Shown here piece by piece: positions 23,801 to 36,000 of a stretch of DNA of 64,000 bases. Within the stretch, counting starts at the first letter, position 1. Every line of letters starts with the position of its first letter. The notes below the pieces were generated by a model. The model saw only the letters and a program-made list of their open reading frames with translations, searched no databases and was not told the DNA's origin. Position numbers and translations under genes: made by a program. Source of the stretch: Buddleja alternifolia (Eukaryota > Streptophyta > Magnoliopsida > Lamiales > Scrophulariaceae); contig CM033396.1 of the NCBI GenBank assembly GCA_019426215.1, forward strand, positions 30,547,154-30,611,153, given 5' to 3'.

Positions 23801-25579
23801 CGTGAACTACTTAGAAGACAAGGCAATCGACAAAAAAGGTGGAAATAAAATGAAGAGTTCTTGTCCCAACCCCCCCAAGCACTAGTCATCCAGCAGTGGT
23901 TGCTAAATAAGAGTGCTTGTGGTTCGTACTTCATGGATTCTCACACCCACATTATCTTGCAATGATAAAACTATGCAATATACTTCGAGCTAGAATCTTA
24001 TCCAACATTTGTTTACTACGTTAAAAAATAGCTCATCTCTGCCCAAGCAGTTCTATAATTTTCTACACGTTGAAATAGCTAATTAAATCCCCCGGCCTAA
24101 AATAGAAAGAACAAAGATATGCACACAAAATGAATCACCTAAAGCAATCACATTGAGAAACACCAAACATGCTGGGACTGGATAACTTATTAAGTCCTCA
24201 TATGGCTGTACTTGCCTAACATTTGCTATGGGCTTTCTATGAAGTCTAATATATTAACCTTTTTTCACAGAAAATATAGAGAAGAGTAATAGAAAAGAAT
24301 CTAAGTTGTAAGCTAAACATTACCTAATCCAACAAAATGCAGTACTAGGAGTTTGGAGGGAGGTCACCGTAGTTATCCTATCATCAAACTAGCACCATAT
24401 AATTGATTCATCTGTACAACATGCCTTTCTACAATCACCATGATGCAAACATAAAAAGATTACACATGAAGTAATCGCTTGATGCGGTGAGTATTATTAC
24501 AAGGTTGGAGTATTTCTATTATTATTTGCATGACCAGAGGACAAGAAGGTAAAACTGTTCCAAGAAAATTAGCCAGGTACAACAATAAGAATGCAAGTAA
24601 CACTTTCTTCCAGTTTAATGCTCCATCGTTTCCGTACACCCCATTAATCAGATCTTAGATTAGAACTGGAGCCTTAGAAACTAGAGGCCCCTAATAATGC
24701 AAGACATAGTCTATCTTCGAAGATTCTATCCTGCATCAGATGCAATGCACCCGGGTAATAGATGGGTGTACGTAATAAGCGCATATACAGTTCATTTTCA
24801 TAGCCAATGCCACATGCTCTTGCTACTCACTCATCCAAAAGCCTAGAGCTATGCTCCCGATGCAACACCAAAAATTCAATTGGTCTATATAGTTCCACAA
24901 GAAACAACGAATCAAGTAAAATCTTGACATTCTTAACACGTTAGAAACTTGCTGATGAATTTTACTACTAACCATCACCCTGCTGTTATTGTTCAATGAA
25001 ATTATATAATGTTTTGCTAAAGATGAACATCTTTACTCCGCATTTCGTAGATAGTCATAATAGATATAAAACTAACTTCACTATACTAGTAATATGCATT
25101 TCTTCACCAATTCAATAAAAACAAGCACAAAAATAAAATAAAAAAAAAGAGTACAAATAGAAAAGGGCACTCACATCAATACCAAGAATAACAGCATTTT
25201 GGGCGAGAAACAAAGTCATGTGACTGGTGAGGTTAAACGGCGCCGTAAGCCATCGCCCAGCTTCCACATTGAGCTGCCCCCCACCCCGCCTCCGAATCTC
25301 CGAAACCGCCCTCTCGAAAGCCTTCGTATTGACGGTGAACCCATCTCCCACAGCTCCGAAATCACTGAGATTGAAAACGAGGGACCGGAGCCTGGGGATG
25401 GACCGGGTGGGTGGGGCCCATATGCTATCGACGGCTGCCTTTTGCCAGGCGATGATCAGGATGAATCCGACGGCCCAGATAAGCACGATCAGAGTACGGC
25501 GGGAAGGTAGCAATTCGAATAAGCGTCTGGAAGAGGCGCTGCTGCGTGGTAGGAATCGGGCAGAAGATGAATCCCCCAT
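20846..25579 (-). CDS. GH28 polygalacturonase-like protein with N-terminal membrane anchor
   Basis: Five exons on the minus strand: 25579-25175, 23164-23044, 22932-22684, 21976-21823 and 21371-20846. They join to 484 aa with GT-AG introns; intron 1 is about 2.0 kb. The start is the ATG at 25579 (MGDSSSARF); the frame continues upstream only through a TTG. Residues about 29-46 (TLIVLIWAVGFILIIAW) form one hydrophobic segment after a basic stretch, suggesting a type II signal anchor. The right-handed beta-helix family motifs are NTDGIDP (252-258), GDD (274-276) and RIK (341-343). The GHG motif position reads SAGVSIGS (310-317), so its His is absent; this replacement is common in the plant branch with WPLMPPLPSYGYGRE-type sequences. 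Pectin hydrolysis at the wall or Golgi is the family role; activity here is uncertain. Intron 4 carries a MITE. Confidence 0.92.
21419..21675. mobile_element. 257-bp Mutator-type MITE in the polygalacturonase-like intron 4
   Basis: Inverted ends GGGTAAATTACATAGACACC and (reverse complement) GGGATAGTTACATGCACACC. Flanks are AAGAATATA (21410-21418) and AAGAAAATA (21676-21684), a 9-bp duplication with one mismatch. Same family as 14721-14981. Confidence 0.82.
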
Positions 25580-26144
25580 TTGGTTGATAACTTGCAAATT
25601 AGATGGGTTTTAGAATCTACGGTGAAGAAGTGTGATGAAGTGAGGTTTTGGAGTGGAAAGAATGGAGAGATCAGTGGAAAAATAGAAATGAAAATTCTAT
25701 ATACTTCACTCTGTTTTTAGTGGGGTTGCACGGAACGGAAGCAAGAAGGTATTCGATTTTCTTTCGTTTTCTTCTTGTAATTTCGTTTTAGATCTTGGTA
25801 ATTATGCCCTTGCATGACCAACATTTTGTATTGTAAATTTATAAGAGGGCTTAGTTGAATGGCTTAGAAAAACTATTGTTAGGAGCTCAGGAGCTATGAA
25901 GTTTAATATAATTATAATTATATACATATGATAAATTTGACGTGATATTGACAATTCTGAGAGCCTAACAGTTTACAGATGAATTAAGGAAAAAGTTAAT
26001 TAAACAGATTTCATTTGAATCTGAGACGGGCTACCTCCTATCGTCTCAATTGTTATCGCTTTGTTGCAATTTTTCAATTTAAATCCATCCAAGACTCCAA
26101 AATTGCTCTTGATCCTACCAAAATGTAAAGAGAGTAAAATGATA
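25580..26144. other. Promoter side of the polygalacturonase-like gene
   Basis: Non-coding; carries the 5' UTR and likely promoter of the minus-strand gene. On the minus strand, TATAGAATTTTC near 25700 is a possible TATA region. No other gene is seen. Confidence 0.35.
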
Positions 26145-26338
26145 ATCAAGTCTCTTGGTCCAGTGGTATAAGGCTATCATTGGAACAATTTGGGGTCGAC
26201 CTGGTGTGCTCCCAGGATCGATTCCCATCATTGTCAAAATTATGTTTGGTCAGCTGTAGCCACGCACCACTGAGGATTAGTCGAGGTGCGCGAAAGTTGG
26301 CCCGGAGACCCCGTGGGAAAACAAAAAAACAAAAAAAA
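26145..26338 (+). mobile_element. tRNA-derived SINE, family A, with A-rich tail
   Basis: An A-box-like TTGGTCCAGTGGTATAAGG (26155-26173) and a B-box-like AGGATCGATTCCC (26214-26226) form the internal polymerase III promoter. The element ends CCCCGTGGG followed by an A-rich tail. The 14-bp repeat AGAGTAAAATGATA flanks it perfectly at 26131-26144 and 26339-26352. The intact TSD suggests a fairly young insertion. Confidence 0.9.
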
Positions 26339-26459
26339 AGAGTAAAATGATACAATTTAGAGTACATGAGAGTAAAACAAAATTTACCTAATATATATCT
26401 ACCACGTACATGCATAATAATTATAAGAGGATTTAGTGATTCATAAACTTATTTGATCT

Positions 26460-26673
26460 TGTCCCCAAGAGTTGGCCGAGTTGGTTTGGTAGGGTATTTC
26501 CTATCAAGGCAACCCGGGTTCAAACCGCTTTGGGGACATGAGCCCGTCGCACAGGGTTTTCTTAGTGCGGCTTACCCCCCTCGTGTGGTTTGCGGGCTAT
26601 TGCATGAGAGCGGGGTTTACCCAGAGTGCATCTTCGGGTAGCGGCTGCGAGTTCCCTATTTACCAAAAAAAAC
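26460..26673 (+). mobile_element. tRNA-derived SINE, family B, GC-rich with short A tail
   Basis: It begins TGTCCCCAAGAGTTGGCCGAG. The A-box-like GTTGGCCGAGTTGG and B-box-like GGGTTCAAACC resemble a leucine- or serine-type tRNA. It ends TTACC plus an A-run. The 13-bp repeat ACTTATTTGATCT flanks it at 26447-26459 and 26674-26686. It is clearly different in sequence from the SINE 120 bp upstream. Confidence 0.88.
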
Positions 26674-26888
26674 ACTTATTTGATCTATTTCTGTAATAGG
26701 TCTAGGTATATTTAAATCAATGTTTACCTTAGATGATGAACTTGTTGACACCTCATCTTCTCTAGCCATGAGATAGATCTGCAATGAATTGGGGATTGGT
26801 TCATCATTGCTCTCATGGAATTCTCTTCAGGAGCAGGTATATGTTCTGATTTTGCTAATAACTATAGATACAGAATGTTGTTCCATAA

Positions 26889-27131
26889 TTAGTTTCTATC
26901 CCCCCACTCCTTCCAATAAAGTTTGGGAACTGGAAGATAATGGCAATTTACCTGATAGTACCCAGATTGTCTGCAATTATAACACAAGGCAGTTTCTATT
27001 TTGTGTCCAAGCGTTGACTTGGTTTTAACTTGTGGCCTTGGTCCTATTGGTGAAAACTCGCATGAGCCCCAACATAAATGAACTCGACTTTTCGTGGAAC
27101 CTTCGTGCAATTGCTTGTACTCAGTTCCCAT
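26889..27131 (-). pseudogene. Possible retroelement gag fragment with degenerate zinc knuckle
   Basis: An 80-codon minus-strand frame contains CYNCRQSGYYQVNC. This fits the CX2CX4HX4C zinc knuckle of retroelement Gag except that His is Tyr. No other gag or LTR is recognisable around it. It is a weak call that rests on one motif. Confidence 0.3.
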
Positions 27132-27538
27132 ATAAGCCCAAGTGCGGTGTGCAGAGATAGGAAGAAAAATGAGTTCGTTCCAATAGAATCATGTGTTCGA
27201 TCATAATATATCCTTCTTCAACTCTTCCATGACGTTGAAGTATTATGTAGGAGAACACCGACTATGGAGTTCATACACTTTGATTTCTTAGTTTTTGGCT
27301 CATGTGCGAAGTATGTGGATGTGGATGTCTAGGCGGTACTTTGAACGATATTCTTCCTAGCCATCTACACAACACATTGGAAAATATTGTAGTACTAATA
27401 TAAAAGTAACACAGTATAATTTTAATAATATTCAGTTAGAACATATGAAGTATACAAGTAGATCATATGCATTATTTCATGAAACATTAGTGGGTACAAA
27501 ATGTGTTAGCATGCGATGTTAAAAGAAACATATTAAAG
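27132..27538. other. Short non-coding stretch before the copia nest
   Basis: No supported feature. It is the left flank of the outer copia element; its last bases (TAAAG) do not match the right flank, so no TSD is visible for that element. Confidence 0.5.
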
Positions 27539-27697
27539 TGTTAAATAAGGATATTATTAGTTGTATTTTGTATTAGGTTTCTTTGTATATTGTTTCCATG
27601 TTTACTAAGTTAGGGTTTTTTTTGTATTCTCTCTATTGTAATTATAAATATATTGAGCAGCAATACAATTTTCTCTACGGGGTTTTCTACTGTAACA
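27539..27697 (+). repeat. 5' LTR of the outer copia element
   Basis: 159 bp, TGTTA...TAACA. It contains TTGTATTCTCTCTATTGTAA and CTACGGGGTTTTCTACTGTA, shared in modified form with the LTRs of the element at 42761-44714. Confidence 0.9.
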
Positions 27698-27856
27698 TGA
27701 TATCAGCCTAAAACGATTCTCTCTCCCTTAAGTCGTCTGCCCCACGACGCTATCTATTCACCAAATCAAGCCTCCTTTGTCGGCTGCCTCTCCCTTGGTA
27801 AGTATTGTGGTTATTTCTTTTTCTCTTTTCCTCTTTCTTCTTAATTTATTGTTATC

Positions 27857-28040
27857 ATGGCTTTACCCACCGACCTCACCAAACAAATTGACACAATCGT
27901 CCCTCCACCCTCTGCCACCCATCCGGCATACTCCGTCAATACCGTTTTTCATCTTTTAAATTTTAAATTATGTGAGGAAGATCCTCGTTTTAAACTTTGG
28001 AAAACATTTTTTTCCGACATATGTCGAAGTTATCGAGTTC
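27857..28040 (+). pseudogene. Outer copia gag, 5' portion before the insertion
   Basis: The frame opens with MALPTDLTKQ at 27857 and reads through a UBN2-type Gag N-terminus. It is cut at 28040 by the inner element inserted after AGTTC. The frame resumes in phase at 33098. Confidence 0.75.
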
Positions 28041-28259
28041 TGTTAGAAGTATAAAAGTGTTATTTGATAACACGTTTTTGTTAAGTTTTTTTTAGCTCTT
28101 TTATTTTCTTTTCCTTAGTCGGTTGTTTATAGCTGTTAGGTATATATACCTTTTCTTATAGGTTTTTTATTCATTCTTTATAATACACATTCTGTAATCA
28201 ACATTCAAGGAATACAATGAATTCTTTTCTCTCTTTATTCAATTCTTCAATTCTTTACA
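28041..28259 (+). repeat. 5' LTR of the inner copia element
   Basis: 219 bp from TGTTAGAAGT to TTCTTTACA. TATATATACC near 28140 is a possible TATA box for the element transcript. Confidence 0.93.
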
Positions 28260-28271
28260 TGGTACCAGAGC
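28260..28271 (+). other. Primer-binding site of the inner copia element
   Basis: TGGTACCAGAGC directly abuts the 5' LTR and matches the TGGTATCAGAGC consensus for initiator methionine tRNA with one difference. Confidence 0.88.
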
Positions 28272-28374
28272 TGTGGTTGTAAACGCAAACTCTTATTCAA
28301 CCTTTCCTGGTGAATTCACGCAATTCCGCAATTTCGTAAATCATTTGTTTCTTGCTTTCTGAATTGAGGGTTTC

Positions 28375-29457
28375 ATGGCTACTCCAGAAACAAACCCTGC
28401 TATTCCAGCGATGTCAACAATTGATTTTCAAGACCCTTTATATGTTCATCCTTCCGATTCGCCCAATCTTGATTTGGTTTCAGAGACTCTAAAAGGTAGC
28501 GAAAATTACAAGATTTGGAGCCGTGAGATGATTGTTGCTTTAGAAGCGAAGAGTAAATTAGGTTTTATTGATGGGTCTTGCAAATTGCCGGAGAAAGATT
28601 GTATACGAATTGCTCAATGGAAACGCTGCAATGCTTTGGTAAGATCCTGGATTCATAGGTCTTTATCTCGTGAATTGATACATGGTGTGGTATATTGTGA
28701 TTCTGCATTCTTGATTTGGAACAATTTAAAAGAGAGATTTGATAAAGTTAATGGTGCGCGTATGTACGCCCATTATCGAGAAATCAACACCTTAACTCAG
28801 GGCACACATTCAGTCACAGTATATTACTCCAAATTAAGACAGTTATGGGACGAGTATGAGAGTTTAATTCCATCACCTTCAAAAGAACTTTCCAAAGAAT
28901 ATATGGAATTTTGTCAATAATTGAAAATTATGCAATTCTTGATGGGATTAAACGAATGTTATAGTAACATAAGATCTCAAATTCTGATGATGTCCCCTCT
29001 ACCAACCCACAGTCAAGTTTTTTCAATGGTTGGGAATGAGGAAACCCAAAGAGCTATTAATTTGCAATCTGCTCAATTGGATACACCTGCTGCTTTCTTC
29101 TCAAATAATCAGAACAATTTTAATGGTACAAAGAAATATGGAATATCATGTGAATACTGTCATGGTCCCAATCACACAAAAGAAACTTGTTATAAATTGG
29201 TTGGATATCCAACCAATGGAAGAAGCAATAGCAGAGGAGGTGGCAGATTTAATGGAAGAGGATATGGCAGAGGTTATGGGAGAAACAATGGAAGAGGAAA
29301 TAACAACAACAACAATAGATCAATTCAGGCTAATCAGGCTACTGGAATAGCTGATATTACTGATGGTATTGGTTGCACTGGACAGATTCAAATTCAAGAT
29401 ACACCTAGCCAGCTTAACAACGCACAGAACAATCCATCTATGATGTTCACTCCATAG
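28375..29457 (+). pseudogene. Gag of the inner copia element, interrupted by a stop
   Basis: Starts ATG at 28375. The UBN2-type Gag region (YKIWSREMIVALEAK; LIWNNLKERF) leads to a zinc knuckle CEYCHGPNHTKETC with intact CX2CX4HX4C, then a Gly/Arg/Asn-rich tail. A TAA at 28918-28920 interrupts it in frame, and a TAG at 29455-29457 separates it from pol in the same frame. Both stops can arise from Gln codons by C-to-T change. Confidence 0.85.
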
Positions 29458-29481
29458 CAGTATCAACAGATTATTCAACTA

Positions 29482-32400
29482 TTGAATAATTCCAATACAA
29501 CTCCCAGTGGTAACAACACTAGTGCATCAGTCAACATGGCAGGTATTTCTCCAATTTTATTAAATATGACTGCCAATTATGATTCCAAGGAATGGATTAT
29601 TGATAGTGGTGCTAATCACCATATGACTTCTGATTTAAGTCTTTTAAAGGATTCTACTATAATTAATTCTTCATCTACTACTGTAAGTTTGCCTAATGGA
29701 ATCCTTAAAACTGTTTCTCACATAGGGAAAGTTGAAATTGACTCCAATTTTGGACTTGATAAAGTCTTATATATACCTGACTTTAAATATAATCTTTTAT
29801 CTGTTTCTAAGTTTAATAGGGATAACAATTGTTTTATCACCTTTTATCCTAATTTCTGTCTTATACAGGACATTTGGACTGGCAAGACAATGGGGATTGG
29901 TAGGATTAAAAATGGTTTATATTACTTGGATCCTAGTACTGGTCAGTCCTTAGTTTCTTCTTTACAGAATCTTTTACCTTCTTGTAATAATGTGATCCTA
30001 AATCACTATGTTCATTCTCAAATGTACAATCAAACTGCCTTGTGGCACAATAGATTTGGACATATGTCTTTCTCAAGATTTTCTTTCCTGCCTGAGCTTG
30101 GTATTACTTTAAAAGAACAGAATACATATTGTCCCATTTGTCCTCTAGCTAAACATAGTAGGACTCCTTTCCCTATTAGAACTACTGTTAGTGATGCTAT
30201 TTTTCAATTATTACATATTGATATATGGGGTCCTTATAAAGAAATGACATATAACAATGAAAGATATTTCCTTACAGTGGTGGATGATTATTCTAGAGCC
30301 TGTTGGGCCTTCTTGATGTGTTATAAATCTGATGTTTTGCCCATTCTTAAAAAATTCTTTGTTTTTATTCAAAACCAATATGGTGTTAAAGTTAAGCAAA
30401 TCAGAACTGATAATGCTTGGGATTTTTTCAAACATGAGTGTAGGACTTTTTTTGATTCTTTGGGCATTCTTCATCAAAGCTCTTGTCCTTATACACCGCA
30501 ACAAAATGGTGTTGTGGAAAGAAAACATAGACACATCTTAAATGTGGCTAGAGCATTAAAATTTCAATCTAACGTCCCAATTAAATATTGGGGAGAATGT
30601 GTTGTGACAGCCATTTATATTATAAACAGGACACCTTCACCTATTCTTAAAGGTAGAACACCCATTTTTGTTTTACACAATAAACCACCTTCTATATCTC
30701 ATTTAAAGGTTTTTGGATGTCTTTGTTTTGCCAAGATCTTACCTCAACTTGACAAATTTCAAGAGAGGTCTAAACCATGTGTTTTTATGGGCTATGCATC
30801 TTATCAAAAGGGTTATAAATTGCTTGATTTGAGTACAAAAACCTTTGCTACATCCAGAGATGTTATTTTTTATGAGCATGTATTTCCCTTTTCTATTTCT
30901 CAACAGGATAATGCATCTCCACATTTTTCTACCATTGATTCTAAGCAATATTATGAAGATTTTATTTTTCCTTATATGGGTTCTTCTCATGTGCCAAGAT
31001 CAGAATCTAATGTAGATTCCTCTGCTCCGTCTCATGATACTTCTACACATGATCAGTCTATTCAAAATACTAATGTTAATGATTCTGTCTCACCTGCATC
31101 TTCACAACCTGACCAGACTATTAGGAGATCTTTAAGGGTCTCTCAACCCCCTTATTGGTCAAAGGATTTCATCTCCTCATATCTACCAGCATCTCACAAT
31201 TCTTCCACTTCTCATCCCTTATCCAATTATATTCAATTTAATACTATTTCAGATACATATAAAGGGTTTATTGCTTCTATTTCTACTCATCATGAACCTA
31301 AAGATTTTTATGAAGCTATTAATCATCCTCAATGGAAGGAAGCAATGGATACTGAGATTAAAGCTCTTGAGCTTAATCATACATGGGATATAGTTGATTT
31401 ACCCCATGGTAAGGTTCCTATAGGTTGTAGATGGGTTTATGCTATTAAGTACAAATATGATGGATCAATTGATAGATACAAGGCTAGATTAGTAGCTAAA
31501 GGCTACACACAAAGAGAAGGTCTTGACTACACTGATACCTTCTCTCCTGTGGCAAAGCATGTCACTGTTAGAACCATTATATCTCTAGCTGCTTTAAATA
31601 ATTGGCCCTTGTGGCAAATGGATGTCACCAATGCATTTTTGCAAGGTGATTTATATGAGGAAGTTTACATGCATATTCCTTTGGGATTTAACAATTCAAG
31701 GGGGAGCAATAAAGTTTGTAAATTGCTTAAATCCCTTTATGGTTTAAAGCAAGCTTCCAGACAATGGAATGCTAAATTTACCTATGCTATGAATAAAGCT
31801 GGTTTTCTACAATCAAAACATGATTATTCTTTGTTTATAAAAATCAAGGGGGAGAGATATTGTCATTTTACTTGTTTATGTAGATGACATTTTAATTACT
31901 GGTAATAATGCATCCATGATTACTGAATTGAAAGAGTATTTAAACTCTACTTTTCACATGAAAGATTTGGGTGAACTTAGATACTTTCTTGGCATTGAAG
32001 TGGCCAGATCATCTAAGGGAATTTTCATGAATCAAATGAAATATTGTTTGGAACTACTAACAGATGCAGGTATGACTGGATGTAAACCACTCAGTGTTCC
32101 TATGGAACAAAATTTCAAGTTAACTACTACAGAGTTTGATCAAGGAATTAAAGGGAAACAAGAAGATCCAGTAGTTGAGAATGTTAGTTTTTACCAAAAG
32201 ATTGTAGGAAAATTAATCTACTTGTGCATGACAAGACTAGATATTAGTTACTCAGTTCAAATGCTAAGTCAATTCATGCATCTACCCAAAAGATCACATA
32301 TGGAAGCTATGTACAGAATTTTAAGGTACTTAAAGGGTAGGCCAGGACTTGGTTTGTTGATGTCCTCAAAAGGAGATTTGAAGATCAAGAGCTACTGTGA

Positions 32401-32866
32401 TTCAGATTGGGCATCATGCCCAATGACAAGGAAATCATTGACTGGATTTGCAGTCAAAATTGGAGAATCTTTAGTGTCATGGAAAACAAAAAAACAGAGC
32501 ACCGTTTCAAGATCTTCTGCAGAAGCAGAATACAGAGCCATGGCTTCTGTCACAAGTGAAGTTTTATGGCTTATTAGATTACTTAAGGATTTGGGAATTA
32601 AAGGAGTTACTCCAGCAACCATTTATTGTGATAGTAAATCTGCACTTCATATAGCAGCAAATCCTGTGTTTCATGAAAGGACAAAACACATAGAGGTTGA
32701 TTGCCACTTTGTAAGGGACAAGATACAAGAAGGGATCATTCACACTGAATACATATCTACAGAAGAACAACCAGCAGACCTGTTGACAAAGGCTTTGGGA
32801 AGAATCCAATTTGATTATCTTTTAGACAAGTTTGGTGTCATTGATATTTTTAGACATCAAACTTGA
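29482..32866 (+). pseudogene. Pol of the inner copia element, one frameshift before the RT active site
   Basis: Domains in order: aspartic protease (WIIDSGANHHMT), GAG-pre-integrase (LWHNRFGHM), integrase (CPICPLAKH; catalytic D in HIDIWGPY, D in IRTDNAWDF, E in QNGVVERKHR), reverse transcriptase (WVYAIKYKYDGSIDRYKARL) and RNase H (YCDSDWASC; SRSSAEAEYRAM). The frame shifts by one base near 31850, just before the YVDD motif, then continues to a TGA at 32864-32866. Apart from that break all catalytic motifs are present. Confidence 0.88.
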
Positions 32867-32873
32867 GGGGGAG

Positions 32874-33092
32874 TGTTAGAAGTATAAAAGTGTTATTTGA
32901 TAACACGTTTTTGTTAAGTTTTTTTTAGCTCTTTTATTTTCTTTTCCTTAGTCGGTTGTTTATAGCTGTTAGGTATATATACCTTTTCTTATAGGTTTTT
33001 TATTCATTCTTTATAATACACATTCTGTAATCAACATTCAAGGAATACAATGAATTCTTTTCTCTCTTTATTCAATTCTTCAATTCTTTACA
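32874..33092 (+). repeat. 3' LTR of the inner copia element
   Basis: 219 bp, identical to 28041-28259 on my reading, followed directly by the AGTTC target duplication. Confidence 0.93.
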
Positions 33093-33097
33093 AGTTC

Positions 33098-36000
33098 TTA
33101 GTCACATCGATGGATCCTCTTTACCCAAAGATGACAATGATGAAGATTGGTATTCCCTTGACTCCAAAATAAAAACATGGATGTATAATTCTGTCGATGC
33201 AAATTTATTAGACAGTGTTAGTGCCGATGGTTTTACGGCTAAGCGCATCTGGGACAATCTTGAAGCTTTTTTTAATAATAAAAAACCCTCACGTTCTCTT
33301 GCTTTACAAGAACGTTTTCGCAATTTCAAAAAAGGGGGGTTATCAATTTTTGACTTTTGTCACGACATGAAAAGACTCGCTGACAACTTAAAAGATGTCG
33401 ACTCTCCCATATCCGACCAAGAGCTTGTTCTCCAAATTCTTAACAAATTACCCGACTCCTACACTAGCATCATTGACGTCATCACTCACAAAACTCCTTT
33501 TCCCCCTTTTGCTCAAGCTCGAAATATGTTGCTTTTACATGAAAATCATGAATCCTCCATTTCACCCCCTCACTCGAACACCGATTCCTCTCTAGCACTT
33601 TTTTCTCACCCTCCTGCCCGCCATGATACCGGCAAATTCAGAGGTAGAGGTCGGAAAAGGTTATGGTCGCGGTTCGGGCCGAGGTAATGGTACTGATCCA
33701 CGTCCTTTTCAACAAAATTATCAAAATAAAGGCCCACAAACCTTTTGGCCTTCACAAAATCCTACAGGTCTGCAGCGCACTACCACTTCATCCGTGGGCT
33801 TTTCTCAGCTTGCAAGCCCGGTCCAGCAACACATTTTTTATGCTGGCCAGCCGAATTGGGCTTCTATCCCTCAATTACCCGCAACCCAATCGGGGATTCT
33901 TGGCCTATCGCCTTATCCCTCCAGTTACTTGTTTGGGCCGCCTGCTCCCACTTATTATTTTCAGCAACAATCTGGGCCGCCTGCACAACAGCCCCCTCTT
34001 GGATTTAATCAATTCCATTCTGCTCAGGCCCAACTCATCAGCTCTCCACACGTCAGGCCCAAAACACAACAGCCCACTAATATTTCCTCGCTTTTCTCTA
34101 CTATGACTGTCCAACAACCCGACGACGGGTGGTACATGGATTCGGGAGCCTCGACTCATATTACGTCTTCTAAAGGTACACTTTCTTCTTTCTACCCATG
34201 TGAATTATCGAAATCTATTATAGTTGGAAATGGTGTTGTTATTCTTGTTTCCCATATTGTTCATTCTTCTATTTCCACACCTCTATCTTCCCATGCTTTA
34301 AATAATATTCTTGTCTCTCCTCATATTTTTAAAAATCTCATTTACATCCGTCAATTTACACGCGATAACCAATGTTCCATTGAATTTGATCTTTTTGATT
34401 TTTTTGTGAAGGACCTTAAATTCGGGACTCTTATACATCGGAGTGACAGCATTGGTGATCTATATCCCTTCAACTCATCTCGTGCCTCTTCCACCTCCTC
34501 TGCCATTACTTTTGCTGCCACCGCCTCGCCTCACATCTGGCACAGTCGTCTTGGGCATCTGGGAAAATCTGTTTTTAATTTTTTAAGTTCTAGAAAATTT
34601 ATTAAGTCTTCTAGTTTATTTTCTTCGTTATGTCATGCTTGTCAGCTAGGTAAACATCGTCGTTTTCCGTTTAGTAGTTCTACCTCTAAAACTTCTCGTA
34701 TTTTTGATATTATTCATTCTGATTTATGAACTTCTCCTATTGTAAGTATGAATGGTTTCAAATATTATGTTCTTTTACTAGATGATTTTTCGCATTTCTT
34801 ATGGGTTTTTCCAATTCGTACCAAATCCGAAGTGTTTAGTGTTTTCACTGATTTTTATACTTATGTTAAAAATCATTTTAATAGGGATATTAAATCTTTT
34901 CAATGTGACCACGGTCGTGAGTTTGAATGAAAATTTCCATAATTTCTTTAAAACTCGTGGTATCGTTTTTCATTTTTCTTGTCCTTACACCTCGCCACAA
35001 AATGGCAAAGCTGAACGAACTATTCAAACTATTAATAATATTGTTCGTTCTCTTCTTTTCCAAGCTCATTTACCCTCGTCTTTTTGGGTCGAAGATTTAT
35101 ATATGTCCACTCACATTCTTAATCTTCTCCCCACTACTTCTCTTTTTTTTCGTACTCCTTTCGAGCTCCTTTATAATATTTTTCCCTCTTATGACCACTT
35201 ACGCGTTTTTGGTTGTCTATGTTATCCTAACCTCACTGCTACTGCACCACATAAGCTCTCGCCTCGTTTCTCTCCTTGTCTCTTTCTAGGATATCCTTCC
35301 AACCATCGTGGGTATTGTTGCTTCGATCTTCTTACTAACAAAATCATCCTCTCTCGCCATGTCACGTTCGACGAAGATGTGTTTCCTTATCCCTCGTTTC
35401 ATCCATCTCCTCAAACCGAAGATTATCATTTTTTTACTATTGATGATGATCCACCACCTCTTCTTCACCACTCCATCCTTCCTTGATCTTCCACCATGTT
35501 GTCGTCTAATCCATCTGCCGCCGCGCCCCCTGCCTCGCCACCGCATCATCCCTCTGATCCTCCCTCTCCCGTTGCTCCCTCGGGCCATCATATGACCACT
35601 CATTCCAAGGATGGGATTTTTTGCCCTCGTCAGTTCCTCAACCTCTCTGCTATCTCTAACATCTCTCCTCTTCCTCGCTCTCACACCCAAGCTGTTTGTG
35701 ATCCTCACTGGAAGGCCGCCCTGGATGATGAGCTTTCTGCCCTCCATGCGAACAGTACATGGGATCTCGTACCTCCCTCTCCTCGTGTTAATCTCGTCGG
35801 CTCTAAATGGATTTTTGGTCATAAGTATCGCTCTGATGGCACTCTTGAGCGTTATAAAGCTCGTCTCGTTGCTCAAGGTTTTTCCCAACAGCCTGGTTTA
35901 GACTATGATGAAAAATTTAGTCCTGTTGTCAAACCTGCCACTATTCGCATAGTTCTTAGTCTCACAGTCTCTCGTTCTTGGCACCTCCATCAACTTGTTG

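Larger units (their letters stand above)
28041..33092 (+). mobile_element. Young Ty1/copia retrotransposon (inner) with identical LTRs
   Basis: LTRs of 219 bp at 28041-28259 and 32874-33092 read the same base for base. The 5-bp TSD AGTTC is at 28036-28040 and 33093-33097. The 5' LTR is followed by TGGTACCAGAGC (28260-28271), an initiator-Met-tRNA primer-binding site; a purine run GAGGGGGAG precedes the 3' LTR. It encodes gag, protease, integrase, reverse transcriptase and RNase H in copia order. The coding region has two in-frame stops and one frameshift. Identical LTRs mean recent insertion, so mobilisation in trans is likely. Confidence 0.95.

Noticed and set aside
25580..25597. Extended start of the polygalacturonase-like protein (six extra residues)
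   Set aside because: The extension begins with a TTG, not an ATG. The first real ATG is at 25579.
25199..25613. Plus-strand Pro/Arg-rich frames of 103 and 128 codons
   Set aside because: They are antisense to exon 1 of the polygalacturonase-like gene, which has clear family motifs; the frames come from its GC-rich codons.
35286..35888. 200-codon Arg-rich minus-strand frame
   Set aside because: It is antisense to the outer copia pol region and has no motif.
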